From: Bacteroidaceae bacterium
Lineage (GTDB): Bacteria > Bacteroidota > Bacteroidia > Bacteroidales > Bacteroidaceae
DNA length: 32,606 bases
Assembly (NCBI GenBank): GCA_017517925.1
Contig: JAFWXS010000143.1
Coordinates: 1 to 32,606, forward strand
Direction of reading: 5' to 3'
Below are positions 15,889-23,708 of the stretch, piece after piece. The stretch's first letter is position 1. Each line of letters starts with the position of its first letter. Under the pieces are notes generated by a model that ran no database searches, was not told the origin of the DNA, and saw nothing but the letters and a program-made list of their open reading frames with translations. Both the position numbers and the translations under genes were made by a program.

Positions 15889-16731
15889 TTATTTATATCG
15901 GATATTATCAATCAAGCGTACCTTTCCGCAATATACCGTGATGCATCCTACGATGTAGTCGGTATCAGTCCATGCGGTTACCGGTTGCAGAGTATTACCA
16001 TCAACAATCTCATAATACTCTAATTCAAGCCCTTCGGTAGCAGCAATAGCAGCTTCTACCATTTGCTTGGTTTCTATAAGTGTATGTTCCTTGGCGTATT
16101 TAACACTGCTGAAGAGTGACTTAGATATGGCTAATGCTGTATGACGCTGTTCATTGGTGAGTAATGCATTTCGGCTGCTGAGCGCAAGTCCATCTTGTTC
16201 ACGTACAATGGGGCAGCCTATAATTTCTAAATTGAAACTCAATTGACGCACCATTTCTCGAATGATAGCTAACTGCTGAAAGTCTTTCTCTCCAAAATAT
16301 GCACGATCGGGCTCAACAAACATGAAGAGTTTGCTTACAATTTGTGCTACTCCATTGAAATGTCCGGGACGATAGATTCCCTCCATTACTTTGTCGAGTG
16401 GGGCGAAATCGAAAATGCGAGTGTCGGGTTCAGGGTATACTTCCTCCACAGAAGGTGCAAAAACACAATCGACCTCAAGTTTTTCGAGTAAGCAGCAGTC
16501 CGCTTCCAAGGTGCGTGGATAACGCTCCAAATCGCCTTTGTCATTAAATTGGGTAGGATTGACAAAAACACTCACTACAGTGGTGCCGTTTTCTCTCACA
16601 CTACGTTCTACAAGCGAGGCATGGCCTTCGTGTAATGCTCCCATCGTGGGAACTAAACCTATGCTGTTGCCTTCGGCGCGAGCTGCAGTTAGGAACAAAC
16701 GTAACTGCTCTATTGTATTGACTATTAGCAT
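15889..16731 (-). CDS. panC: Pantothenate synthetase
   Basis: A 280-residue ligase joining pantoate and beta-alanine with ATP. The nucleotide-binding HIGH-type motif is [13 protein letters not shown] (about 29-41). FVNPTQFN, then [10 protein letters not shown] and the KMSKS-like DGLALSSRN follow. The start was set at 16731 ([14 protein letters not shown]), which aligns with family N-termini. The ATG 8 codons upstream lies next to the promoter box and would be upstream of or at the transcription start. Leads the panC-panD-yicC-gmk-nadD run. A panE remnant lies 5 kb away, so ketopantoate reduction probably depends on another enzyme (a second PanE or IlvC). Confidence 0.96.
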   Translation of the reverse strand: MLIVNTIEQLRLFLTAARAEGNSIGLVPTMGALHEGHASLVERSVRENGTTVVSVFVNPTQFNDKGDLERYPRTLEADCCLLEKLEVDCVFAPSVEEVYPEPDTRIFDFAPLDKVMEGIYRPGHFNGVAQIVSKLFMFVEPDRAYFGEKDFQQLAIIREMVRQLSFNLEIIGCPIVREQDGLALSSRNALLTNEQRHTALAISKSLFSSVKYAKEHTLIETKQMVEAAIAATEGLELEYYEIVDGNTLQPVTAWTDTDYIVGCITVYCGKVRLIDNIRYK

Positions 16732-16757
16732 TTGCATATATATATTAAAAAACATTG

Positions 16758-16765
16758 CAAAATTA
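16758..16765 (-). promoter_or_regulatory. Candidate -7 box for panC
   Basis: The minus strand reads TAATTTTG (TAnnTTTG), 27 bp upstream of the chosen panC start and just beyond the rsh stop. It supports panC as the head of a transcript. Confidence 0.6.
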
Positions 16766-16793
16766 GTGCAAAAAAACGATTTTGCCTAATAAT

Positions 16794-19037
16794 CTATTTG
16801 TCTATACGCACGACTGAGCGTATGTTGTTAATTTTTTTGAGATTGTCACAGATGATCTTGATGTCATCCACATCATGTACACGAAGGCGTATGGTGCCGT
16901 CAAAGATTCCATCGTAGGCTTCAATGAGGATACGTTCCATATTCACATTAAGTTCCTGAGATATGACATTGGAAATCTGATTCACCACGCCCACACCATC
17001 AATACCTTTTATATTAAGAGATACCGAAAAATATAGCAACTTATGGGTACTCCATTGAGCGGCCACAATACGATTGCCATACGCAGCCTTGAGCTTCGCC
17101 GCTTCGGGGCACTTGCGCTGGTGGATGACAATCTGCCCGTCATCGTCAATGAATCCCAGCACATCGTCGCCAGGGATAGGGTGACAGCAGTCGGCCATGT
17201 GATAGCTGTTCTGCAATGCCTCATCGGTGAGAATGAGGGGGCGCTTCCTATCAATTTTCTGCACCTCGCTACTTGTCGATGTTTTGGTTGAAGGGGTATC
17301 TTCCTTCTTGCTACTGCGAAATAGTCGGCCGAGGATATTCGTTGATGTGGAGCTGCCCTTAAGAGCATTGCGCTCAGCATCACCGAGGGTGACAGAGCCT
17401 TTGCCGAGGGCAACAAGCAGTTGGTCGTACTCGGTAAAGTTATGCAAACGGCACAGACGTGCTGTATTATGAACATCGAGAGTGAGCCCCTCACGCTCTA
17501 CAAACTCATTGATCAAGCGCTCACCTTCCTTGTGTGCCGCACGTACCTCGCGACGCAATATACCTTGTATCTTGCTTTTGGCCTTGGCAGTAGTGACCAT
17601 GGTGAGCCACTCGGGCTTCACGTTCTGCGTCTTTGAGGTGAGCACCTCCACCTGGTCACCACTCTCCAATACGTGGCTCATGGGCACAAGTTTGTGATTG
17701 ACCTTGGCACCGATACAATGGGTTCCAAGTACTGAGTGTATGGAGAAGGCAAAGTCGAGTGCAGTACACCCTTGCGGCATAGTCTTGATCTCGCCTTTGG
17801 GGGTAAAGACAAATATCTCTGAAGAATAGAGATTAAGCTTGATTGCGTCAAGGAAGTCCATTGCATCGGGCTGCGGGTCATCAAGTATCTCCTTGATGGT
17901 GAGGAGCCATTTGTTGAGATCAACCTCTTCCTCCTCGGCATACCCCTTCTCCTTATATTTCCAGTGTGCAGCCACACCCTGTTCGGCAATATCATCCATA
18001 CGGCGGCTGCGTATCTGCACTTCTACCCACTCACCATGCTTACTCATAAGCGTCATATGCAACGCTTGATAGCCATTGGTCTTAGGTTGGTTTACCCAGT
18101 CGCGAAAACGGTCTGGATGAGTACGATAGAGGTGTGAGAGGGCGATATATATATTGAAGCACTCATTGGCCTCCTCTTTGAGGTTCTTAGGTTCGAAGAT
18201 GATGCGTACCGCCAAAATGTCGAATATCTCATCAAAGGCGAGATGCTTGGTCTGCATCTTCTTCCATATCGAATAAGGCGACTTGATGCGTCCTTTGAGT
18301 TCGTATTTCACCTCCATCTCATCAAGTTTAGCCTTGATTGGGGCGGTGAAGTCGGCAAAGAGTTTCTCACGCTCGGCTTGTGTCATGGCCAATTTTTCCT
18401 CGATAGCCATATATTCCTCAGGGTGCTCATACTTGAAGCTGAGGTTCTCGAGTTCCATCTTTATCTTGTTCAATCCCAAGCGATAGGCTATAGGTGCATA
18501 GATATAGAGTGTTTCGCCCGCTATCTTATATTGTTTGTTAGGCGCCATGTGCTCGAGCGTACGCATGTTGTGCAGGCGATCGGCAATCTTGATAAGGATT
18601 ACACGAATATCCTCCGACATCGTGAGGAGCAGCTTCTTGAAGTTCTCGGTCTGCGCCGAAGCCTTGTCTCCGAAGATACCTCCCGAGATTTTGGTAAGTC
18701 CGTCGACAATCTGCGCAATCTTGGGACCGAAGAGATTAGAGATGTCCTCTACGGTATATTCTGTATCCTCCACTACATCATGGAGCAAGGCAGCACAGAT
18801 GGACGTAGAGCCGAGGCCTATCTCTTCGCTCACGATACGGGCTACAGCAATAGGATGCAGGATATAGGGTTCACCCGAGTTGCGGCGTACCCCCTTGTGG
18901 GCATGCTTGGCAAAGTTGAAAGCACGGGTGATGATATCGACCTTTTTCCGGTGCTTCGAGGCCAAATAGCTATTGACCAGTCCCTGAAATGCTTCGTTGA
19001 CGAGCCTTTCTTCCGCTTGCTCTTTATCGATGTTCAT
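16794..19037 (-). CDS. rsh: Bifunctional (p)ppGpp synthetase/hydrolase, RelA/SpoT family
   Basis: A 747-residue long Rel/Spo homologue controlling the stringent response. The HD hydrolase domain is intact: H61 region (YILHP), HDVVEDT at 86-92 and IADRLHNMRTL at 151-161. The synthetase domain shows GRIKSPYSIWKKM (about 249-261), the EIFDILAVRIIF strand and GYQALH (322-327). TGS follows (about 407-470, FTPKGEIKTMPQGCTALDFA). A Cys/His region (HMADCCHPIPGDD) and a C-terminal ACT domain (about 670-747) complete the usual order. Both catalytic activities therefore look possible. It lies 12 nt downstream of the mltD-like gene in the GNAT-rsmI-mltD-rsh run. Confidence 0.96.
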   Translation of the reverse strand: MNIDKEQAEERLVNEAFQGLVNSYLASKHRKKVDIITRAFNFAKHAHKGVRRNSGEPYILHPIAVARIVSEEIGLGSTSICAALLHDVVEDTEYTVEDISNLFGPKIAQIVDGLTKISGGIFGDKASAQTENFKKLLLTMSEDIRVILIKIADRLHNMRTLEHMAPNKQYKIAGETLYIYAPIAYRLGLNKIKMELENLSFKYEHPEEYMAIEEKLAMTQAEREKLFADFTAPIKAKLDEMEVKYELKGRIKSPYSIWKKMQTKHLAFDEIFDILAVRIIFEPKNLKEEANECFNIYIALSHLYRTHPDRFRDWVNQPKTNGYQALHMTLMSKHGEWVEVQIRSRRMDDIAEQGVAAHWKYKEKGYAEEEEVDLNKWLLTIKEILDDPQPDAMDFLDAIKLNLYSSEIFVFTPKGEIKTMPQGCTALDFAFSIHSVLGTHCIGAKVNHKLVPMSHVLESGDQVEVLTSKTQNVKPEWLTMVTTAKAKSKIQGILRREVRAAHKEGERLINEFVEREGLTLDVHNTARLCRLHNFTEYDQLLVALGKGSVTLGDAERNALKGSSTSTNILGRLFRSSKKEDTPSTKTSTSSEVQKIDRKRPLILTDEALQNSYHMADCCHPIPGDDVLGFIDDDGQIVIHQRKCPEAAKLKAAYGNRIVAAQWSTHKLLYFSVSLNIKGIDGVGVVNQISNVISQELNVNMERILIEAYDGIFDGTIRLRVHDVDDIKIICDNLKKINNIRSVVRIDK

Positions 19038-19049
19038 GGCATGTCTCTT

Positions 19050-20435
19050 TTATCTCGGATAAATCTTCAATCTCTTGCCAGCTACAATGCGGCTGCTGCT
19101 CAAACCGTTCCACCGCTTCAGTTCGTTGATCGTCACATGATAGCGACGAGCGATGGTCGAGAGCGTCTCACCACTACGTATCTTATGGTAGATGAATCCT
19201 GTATTGGTTGCCTGGTTCTTCAGTATCTTCACCTTCTCTTCGGAGAAGTACTTTTCGCGTTCATAGTTATATATCGAGTCGCCCGAGAGAATGAAGTCAC
19301 GTATCTTGTTTTCGGGCAAGCGCAGTGAGTTGGGCTGGAACTTTCCCGGAATAACATTCTCCTTGTACTGGGGGTTCAGTCCGCGCAGCGTCTCTATGTC
19401 AATATCGCACACGGCCACTATCTGATCAAAGTGGAGCAGACGGTTTATCATGATGGTATCAGTAACCATGGGAAGTTTACTTTCCATGGGACAGATACCA
19501 TGCTCGGCATGATAGGTCATGATGTAAGTAGCAGCAATGAATGCAGGCACGTAGCCACGTGTCTCACGAGGAAGAAACCAATAGATATCCCAGAAGTTGG
19601 TCTTTCCGCCCGATCGATAGATTGCCTTGTTCACATTGCCCGACCCGCAATTGTAAGCAGCGATAGCAAGATCCCATGCTCCGAACCGATTGTACAAGTC
19701 GCGCAGATGCTTTGCGGCGGCCCATGTCGCTTTTACGGGGTCGCGACGGTCATCGACAAGGCTATTCTGTTTCAATCCGTAGAGTTTTCCTGTTGTGTAC
19801 ATGAATTGCCACAATCCCGTAGCTCCTACACGCGATACGGCTACAGGGTTCAGTGCCGACTCAACCACGGGAAGATACTTCAGTTCATTGGGCACACCAT
19901 GTACATCAAGTGCCTGCTCGATGAGCGGTTCGTAATACTCCATCATGCCCAGCATGTATGACACTTGGTGACGCAACTGCTTGGCATAACGGTCTATATG
20001 ATTGCGCACAGGCTGGTTGTATACCATCGGGACGATGCAAGGCAGATTGGCAAGGCGCTCGGTGTATACTGTATCGCTGAACACGGGATTCGTAGCACTT
20101 GCCGTGCATGTAGTATCTACCATCAGGTAGGTATTGGCATACCAACTATTAAGCAAGCTATCAAGCTCGCCCGACATACTCTCAAGCACTACCAGCGAGT
20201 CGTCTTCAATCTTTGTCCACTCCTCGGGAATAGAAGTGTGCTGTACTGCGATTACCTCCTCCGTATCTTCTATATCTTGAGGCACTATCGTATCTTGTGC
20301 CATCAGCAAGGGTGCTTCTATGCTTTCCACTTGTGTAGTGGCTGTACTCTTTACTCCACGGATGGGGAGTATCTTCTCGGAGCATCCGCACAGCAATACG
20401 AGTGCAGATAGGGCGATATATAGTTTTTCCTTCAT
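19050..20435 (-). CDS. mltD: MltD-like lytic transglycosylase lipoprotein with LysM domain
   Basis: A 461-residue membrane-bound murein lytic transglycosylase. The start was set at 20435 (MKEKLYIALSALVLLCGCSEK), giving a lipoprotein signal with Cys at about 18; the longer ORF would put an unusual basic tail in front. The GH23 SLT domain lies at about 165-300, with catalytic Glu in LPVVESALNP, then GATGLWQFM and LAIAAYNCGSGNVNKAI. A C-terminal LysM module (YHKIRSGETLSTIARRYHVT, then NELKRWNGL) binds peptidoglycan. Starts 4 nt after the rsmI stop, so it is co-transcribed. It probably remodels the cell wall during growth. Confidence 0.94.
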   Translation of the reverse strand: MKEKLYIALSALVLLCGCSEKILPIRGVKSTATTQVESIEAPLLMAQDTIVPQDIEDTEEVIAVQHTSIPEEWTKIEDDSLVVLESMSGELDSLLNSWYANTYLMVDTTCTASATNPVFSDTVYTERLANLPCIVPMVYNQPVRNHIDRYAKQLRHQVSYMLGMMEYYEPLIEQALDVHGVPNELKYLPVVESALNPVAVSRVGATGLWQFMYTTGKLYGLKQNSLVDDRRDPVKATWAAAKHLRDLYNRFGAWDLAIAAYNCGSGNVNKAIYRSGGKTNFWDIYWFLPRETRGYVPAFIAATYIMTYHAEHGICPMESKLPMVTDTIMINRLLHFDQIVAVCDIDIETLRGLNPQYKENVIPGKFQPNSLRLPENKIRDFILSGDSIYNYEREKYFSEEKVKILKNQATNTGFIYHKIRSGETLSTIARRYHVTINELKRWNGLSSSRIVAGKRLKIYPR

Positions 20436-20439
20436 TTGC

Positions 20440-21156
20440 TTATTGGTTGTTATTCTTTTTCGACTCTTTCTCATCAGGAGCACCGCCCAGGATGATTACA
20501 ATCTCGCCACGCGGCTCGGTAGCTGTAAAGTGGGCAATGACTTCAGTAAGCGAGCCTCGCACAGTCTCTTCATGCAACTTCGAGATTTCACGGCATACAG
20601 CCACCTCGCGCTCTGCTCCGAAGAATTCGGCAAACTGGGTGAGCGTCTTCACCAGGCGGTAGGGCGACTCATAGAAAATCATTGTGCGATGCTCGGCTTG
20701 CAGGGCGAGCAGGCGTGTCTGCCGTCCCTTCTTCTGGGGCAGGAATCCCTCGAAGCAGAAGCGGTCGTTGGGCAGCCCCGATGATACCAAAGCCGGCACG
20801 AAAGCCGTCGCCCCGGGCAGGCACTGCACCTCTACCCCATGGCGCACACACTCACGCACGAGCAAGAACCCCGGGTCGCTGATGGCAGGTGTTCCTGCAT
20901 CAGAGACCAGCGCCACCGTCTCGCCAGCCAGCATACGCTGCACGAGGGGCTCTATGGTCTTGTGCTCATTGAACTTATGGTGCGATTGCAGGGTATTCTT
21001 TATCTCATAGTGTTTGAGGAGAATACCGCTGGTGCGCGTATCTTCGGCCAAGATAAGGTCGGCCTCCTTGAGCACGCGGATAGCACGGAAGGTCATGTCC
21101 TCCAAGTTCCCCACGGGGGTGGGCACTACATACAATCGTCCTGCAGGCATATTCAT
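20440..21156 (-). CDS. rsmI: 16S rRNA (cytidine-1402 2'-O)-methyltransferase
   Basis: A 238-residue RsmI, the SAM-dependent enzyme that 2'-O-methylates C1402 of 16S rRNA. The tetrapyrrole-methylase-type fold is signalled by LYVVPTPVGNLEDMTFRAI, AEDTR, VALVSDAGTPAISDPG (about 81-96), LPGATAFVPALVSSGLP and FYESPYRL. Its ATG overlaps the stop of the GNAT gene (ATGA), indicating translational coupling. Length is typical apart from a short Lys/Asn tail. Confidence 0.96.
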   Translation of the reverse strand: MNMPAGRLYVVPTPVGNLEDMTFRAIRVLKEADLILAEDTRTSGILLKHYEIKNTLQSHHKFNEHKTIEPLVQRMLAGETVALVSDAGTPAISDPGFLLVRECVRHGVEVQCLPGATAFVPALVSSGLPNDRFCFEGFLPQKKGRQTRLLALQAEHRTMIFYESPYRLVKTLTQFAEFFGAEREVAVCREISKLHEETVRGSLTEVIAHFTATEPRGEIVIILGGAPDEKESKKNNNQ

Positions 21157-21590
21157 TTCTTCAATTCAAGTCTATACATATTCGTCTCCTTACGCCCGAA
21201 CCCCATCGACTGGTACAAGGCGTTGGCCGCCACGCGCCGTGGGTTCGAGGTGAGATACACGGTGCCAATCCCCTCGACCTTGCAATGCTCCATCGCATGC
21301 ACCATCAGTACACGGCCAAGGCCAAGACCTCGATAAGCCTCATCGACCACCACATCCTCAATCCATGCCTTACTGCCCGTAGGACTGAGATACATGCCTA
21401 CGGTAAGCATTCCTGCCACCTTGTCGTCGCATAGCAGGAGGAAGAGTCGGCTACATGGTGCGGTGATAAGTTGCTGGTAATCTGCCATCGTAAACTCCAC
21501 CTCACGTGTCGTCAACTGTCCCAGCAAATGGCATACCGCCTCGTAATGAGAGGCTTCACAAGCCGTCGGAGAAATAACCGTTGTATTCAT
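21153..21590 (-). CDS. GNAT family N-acetyltransferase
   Basis: A 145-residue GNAT acetyltransferase using acetyl-CoA; the acceptor is unknown. The acetyl-CoA motif A is WIEDVVVDEAYRGLGLGRVL (R/Q-x-x-G-x-G/A as YRGLGLGR, about 86-93). Motif B is LTSNPRRVAANALYQSMGF. It is first in the GNAT-rsmI-mltD-rsh run and overlaps rsmI by 4 nt. A TACCTTTG box sits only 6 bp upstream of the ATG, so the transcript may be leaderless or the true start may lie further in. Confidence 0.9.
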   Translation of the reverse strand: MNTTVISPTACEASHYEAVCHLLGQLTTREVEFTMADYQQLITAPCSRLFLLLCDDKVAGMLTVGMYLSPTGSKAWIEDVVVDEAYRGLGLGRVLMVHAMEHCKVEGIGTVYLTSNPRRVAANALYQSMGFGRKETNMYRLELKK

Positions 21591-21595
21591 GTAGA

Positions 21596-21603
21596 CAAAG
21601 GTA
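21596..21603 (-). promoter_or_regulatory. Candidate -7 box directly before the GNAT start codon
   Basis: The minus strand reads TACCTTTG (TAnnTTTG), 6 bp upstream of the ATG at 21590. With the usual distance the transcript would begin at or beside the start codon. Confidence 0.5.
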
Positions 21604-21706
21604 CAACAAGCCGAGCGGAGAACAAAATAAATTCATCTATTTTTTATCCCGAGGCACCGTGTTCCTTCTGTGACGAAGTCACTAAAATTAGGCTGCGCAA
21701 CGAGCA

Positions 21707-21889
21707 CTAAACTTCCAACGCCCCTATCCCGCGCTCCTCTCTCACCCGCTTGGGCATCTTCTTCACCACCTCATTGTAGCTGTGGCGTATGAGGTGCTTG
21801 ATGAGCGTGTCGGGGAGCGCACCGAAGAGGTCTATCTGATTCCAGTGTCGCTTGTTCATATGCCATGCCCCTGCATAGTGGCTCCCCAT
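21707..21889 (-). pseudogene. C-terminal fragment of a YjbR/MmcQ family gene
   Basis: The 60-codon frame from 21889 gives a typical YjbR/MmcQ C-terminal end: WHMNKRHWNQIDLFGALPD, LIKHLIRHSYNEVVKKMPK and then a short tail. Family members are about 110-120 residues, so the N-terminal half is missing. The first ten codons are read out of frame from the abutting panE remnant. This looks like what remained after a deletion fused the two genes at about 21862-21872. Confidence 0.75.
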
Positions 21890-22260
21890 GCCACGGTACT
21901 TCCTAACACACGCTTCTCGCCCAGCACGGCAGCTATCTACACTTCGGGCAATCCGTTTTGGAAAGTGACGAGTACACCATCGGCAGCCAGATAATCCTTG
22001 AGCATGTCTACCACTTCTGCTTTGTGCTGTTGCTTGGTCATGAGGAAGATAATGTCATACGTTCCGTTCATCTCTTCGGGGGCGTATGCTACGACTTGCT
22101 GGGTAAACTGTACCGTACCGATCACCTGTGCACCCTTTTCTTTCAAAGCTGCGACATGAGCCTTGTTGCGGTTGATGAGTTCGATAGGTACTCCGCCCTT
22201 ACTTATATAGGCTCCGAGTATTGTACCCAATGAGCCGGCACCATAGATTGCTATACGCAT
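21856..22260 (-). pseudogene. panE: Ketopantoate reductase remnant with nonsense codon and 3' deletion
   Basis: From ATG 22260 the frame reads MRIAIYGAGSLGTILGAYIS (Rossmann GxGxxG), then NGTYDIIFLMTKQQ and TFQNGLPEV, a PanE/ApbA N-terminal half. A TAG follows at 21937-21939. The same frame continues beyond the stop with recognisable family sequence (IAAVLGEKRVLGSTVAWGA, then TMQG) before running into the YjbR fragment and a TGA at 21856. A full PanE is about 300 residues, so the C-terminal two thirds are missing. The gene is inactivated by both a nonsense change and a deletion. Confidence 0.85.
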
Positions 22261-22400
22261 AATATCCAATTTCTTTAGTTGTGATGTGTTATCTTATTGC
22301 CATATATCCTAAATTGTGCTTTTGTCATAGTTGCCTCCTGCTACATATTACATCTTCTGCATCTATTTCTTGCAATAGCAAGAAAAGACTGAACACAATA

Positions 22401-22455
22401 AAGCGAAGCGCCAAGGGGATGACAAAGTCTCAAAAACATCCCAGGCGCTTCGCTT
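22401..22455 (-). terminator. Terminator-like hairpin after the duplicated-domain secreted gene
   Basis: A 12-bp stem AAGCGAAGCGCC (22401-22412) pairs with 22444-22455, with a second inner stem GGGATG/CATCCC (22416-22421 with 22437-22442). On the minus strand it lies 37 bp after the stop at 22492 and is followed by a TTTATT stretch. Confidence 0.75.
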
Positions 22456-22491
22456 CGTTATTTATCCTTATATATTACATAAGTCCCTACG

Positions 22492-23487
22492 TTACATACG
22501 GAAGGTGCCTATCCTCAGCTGCTCCGCGATGGCGCGGAAGTCCTTGGCACTGGCACCGAGGAAGAGCACTTTCTTGCCGAGTTTCTTACACTCTACACGG
22601 GCACTGCCTTCGTAGAGGAATATCCTGTTGTCCTTGTCAATGGTGATGAGGATACACTCGCTGCTCTTTGCAATGAGTGGCAACAATCCACTATGATTAT
22701 CGGCAAGCTCGATAGACTGATATACCAGGTCGTAGTGCTTGCCATCGTAGGCAATCTGCAAGTTGCACTTGTTGTCAAGGCTTATGCGGCCACCCTTCTT
22801 GCTGACCTTGAAATTGTTGCCTCGCTTTGCTTCCCCATGGTTCTGGAAGTCGAAATTGTATGGATATGCCGCTGAGCGGTCATAGATGGCTTTTGTGGTG
22901 TAGCCTCCGCGCCAGCCGTCGTAGCCGGGCTTGGTGATGATGAAGTTGAGGCCCTCCCTCTTGGGGATGCGCACGATATTCTCGGTGCTCTCCACGATGA
23001 AGTAGTCCTTGTCCTCGCCAATCTGCTTGAACTCGGCCCATACGCCACGCTTCTTGCCCGGTGCATACTCGTGCCACACGCCACCATCGCGACGTATGTA
23101 GTATCCGTTGTGCTCGCGGCCACGACCGTCGTTGTAGCAGTAGAAGAGTCCGTCGGGCTCGGTGCACTGGTGGTGTACGTCGATGGTGGTGTACACCTGC
23201 TTCCAGTCGTTGTTCTTCTCACGGTCGATGAAGATCATGTCCTTGCCCAGTTTGGGAATGGCCAAGCGGCACTTCTTGTTCTCCACGTAGAAGAAGGTGT
23301 CGTTCTCCTTGTACTGCTTGTAGGTGCTCCACTTGCCCGTCTTGTCGGCAGGGCGATACTCGGTCCATTTGTCACCGTCTTTTACAAAATAACCGCCCAC
23401 GTAGGGCACGAGTGCTGTGGTCTGTGCCACGAGCGATACGAAACTTACGATAGCAAGCATCGTTGTCAGTGATAGTCTCTTGTTCAT
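22492..23487 (-). CDS. Secreted protein of unknown function with an internal duplication
   Basis: A 331-residue exported protein (signal peptide about 1-25). Residues 31-105 and 127-203 are two copies of the same about 75-residue module. They share GGYFVKDGDKWTEYRPADKT against NGYYIRRDGGVWHEYAPGKK, then FFYVENKKCRLAIPK against YFIVESTENIVRIPK, and VYTTIDV against GYTTKAI. The modules are rich in Tyr, Trp and basic residues and probably beta-stranded. The C-terminal 110 residues have an ILITIDKDNRIFLYEGSA stretch and end near AIAEQLRIGTFRM. No enzyme motif was seen. It lies downstream of the sigma/anti-sigma cluster but is separated from it by a 220-bp gap with a palindromic element, so operon membership is uncertain. 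Confidence 0.78.
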   Translation of the reverse strand: MNKRLSLTTMLAIVSFVSLVAQTTALVPYVGGYFVKDGDKWTEYRPADKTGKWSTYKQYKENDTFFYVENKKCRLAIPKLGKDMIFIDREKNNDWKQVYTTIDVHHQCTEPDGLFYCYNDGRGREHNGYYIRRDGGVWHEYAPGKKRGVWAEFKQIGEDKDYFIVESTENIVRIPKREGLNFIITKPGYDGWRGGYTTKAIYDRSAAYPYNFDFQNHGEAKRGNNFKVSKKGGRISLDNKCNLQIAYDGKHYDLVYQSIELADNHSGLLPLIAKSSECILITIDKDNRIFLYEGSARVECKKLGKKVLFLGASAKDFRAIAEQLRIGTFRM

Positions 23488-23564
23488 GATATGAATTCTG
23501 AATTATGATTTATGAATTATTTTTTTGAATGGTTCAATAGAAGAATAATCTTTGTGCTTTATTG

Positions 23565-23698
23565 TTACCCCCACCCGCCCTTCGGGCTCGTCCCCCTTAA
23601 AGAGGGACAGTGCAGAGTCCATCGAAACTATCTTAAAGAACTGTCGCCCTTTAAGGGGGACGAGCGGAGAGAGTGAAGCGACGGAGCGGAGGGGGTAA
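23565..23698. repeat. 134-bp inverted-repeat (MITE-like) element
   Basis: Terminal TTACCCCC (23565-23572) and GGGGGTAA (23691-23698) enclose a long stem. CTCGTCCCCCTTAAAG, GGACAGT (23587-23611) pairs with ACTGTC, CTTTAAGGGGGACGAG (23640-23664) with one or two mismatches. The loop is 28 nt. Noncoding, in the gap between two secreted-protein genes. No target-site duplication was clear by eye. Confidence 0.85.
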
Positions 23699-23708
23699 TA
23701 ACTAAAGT

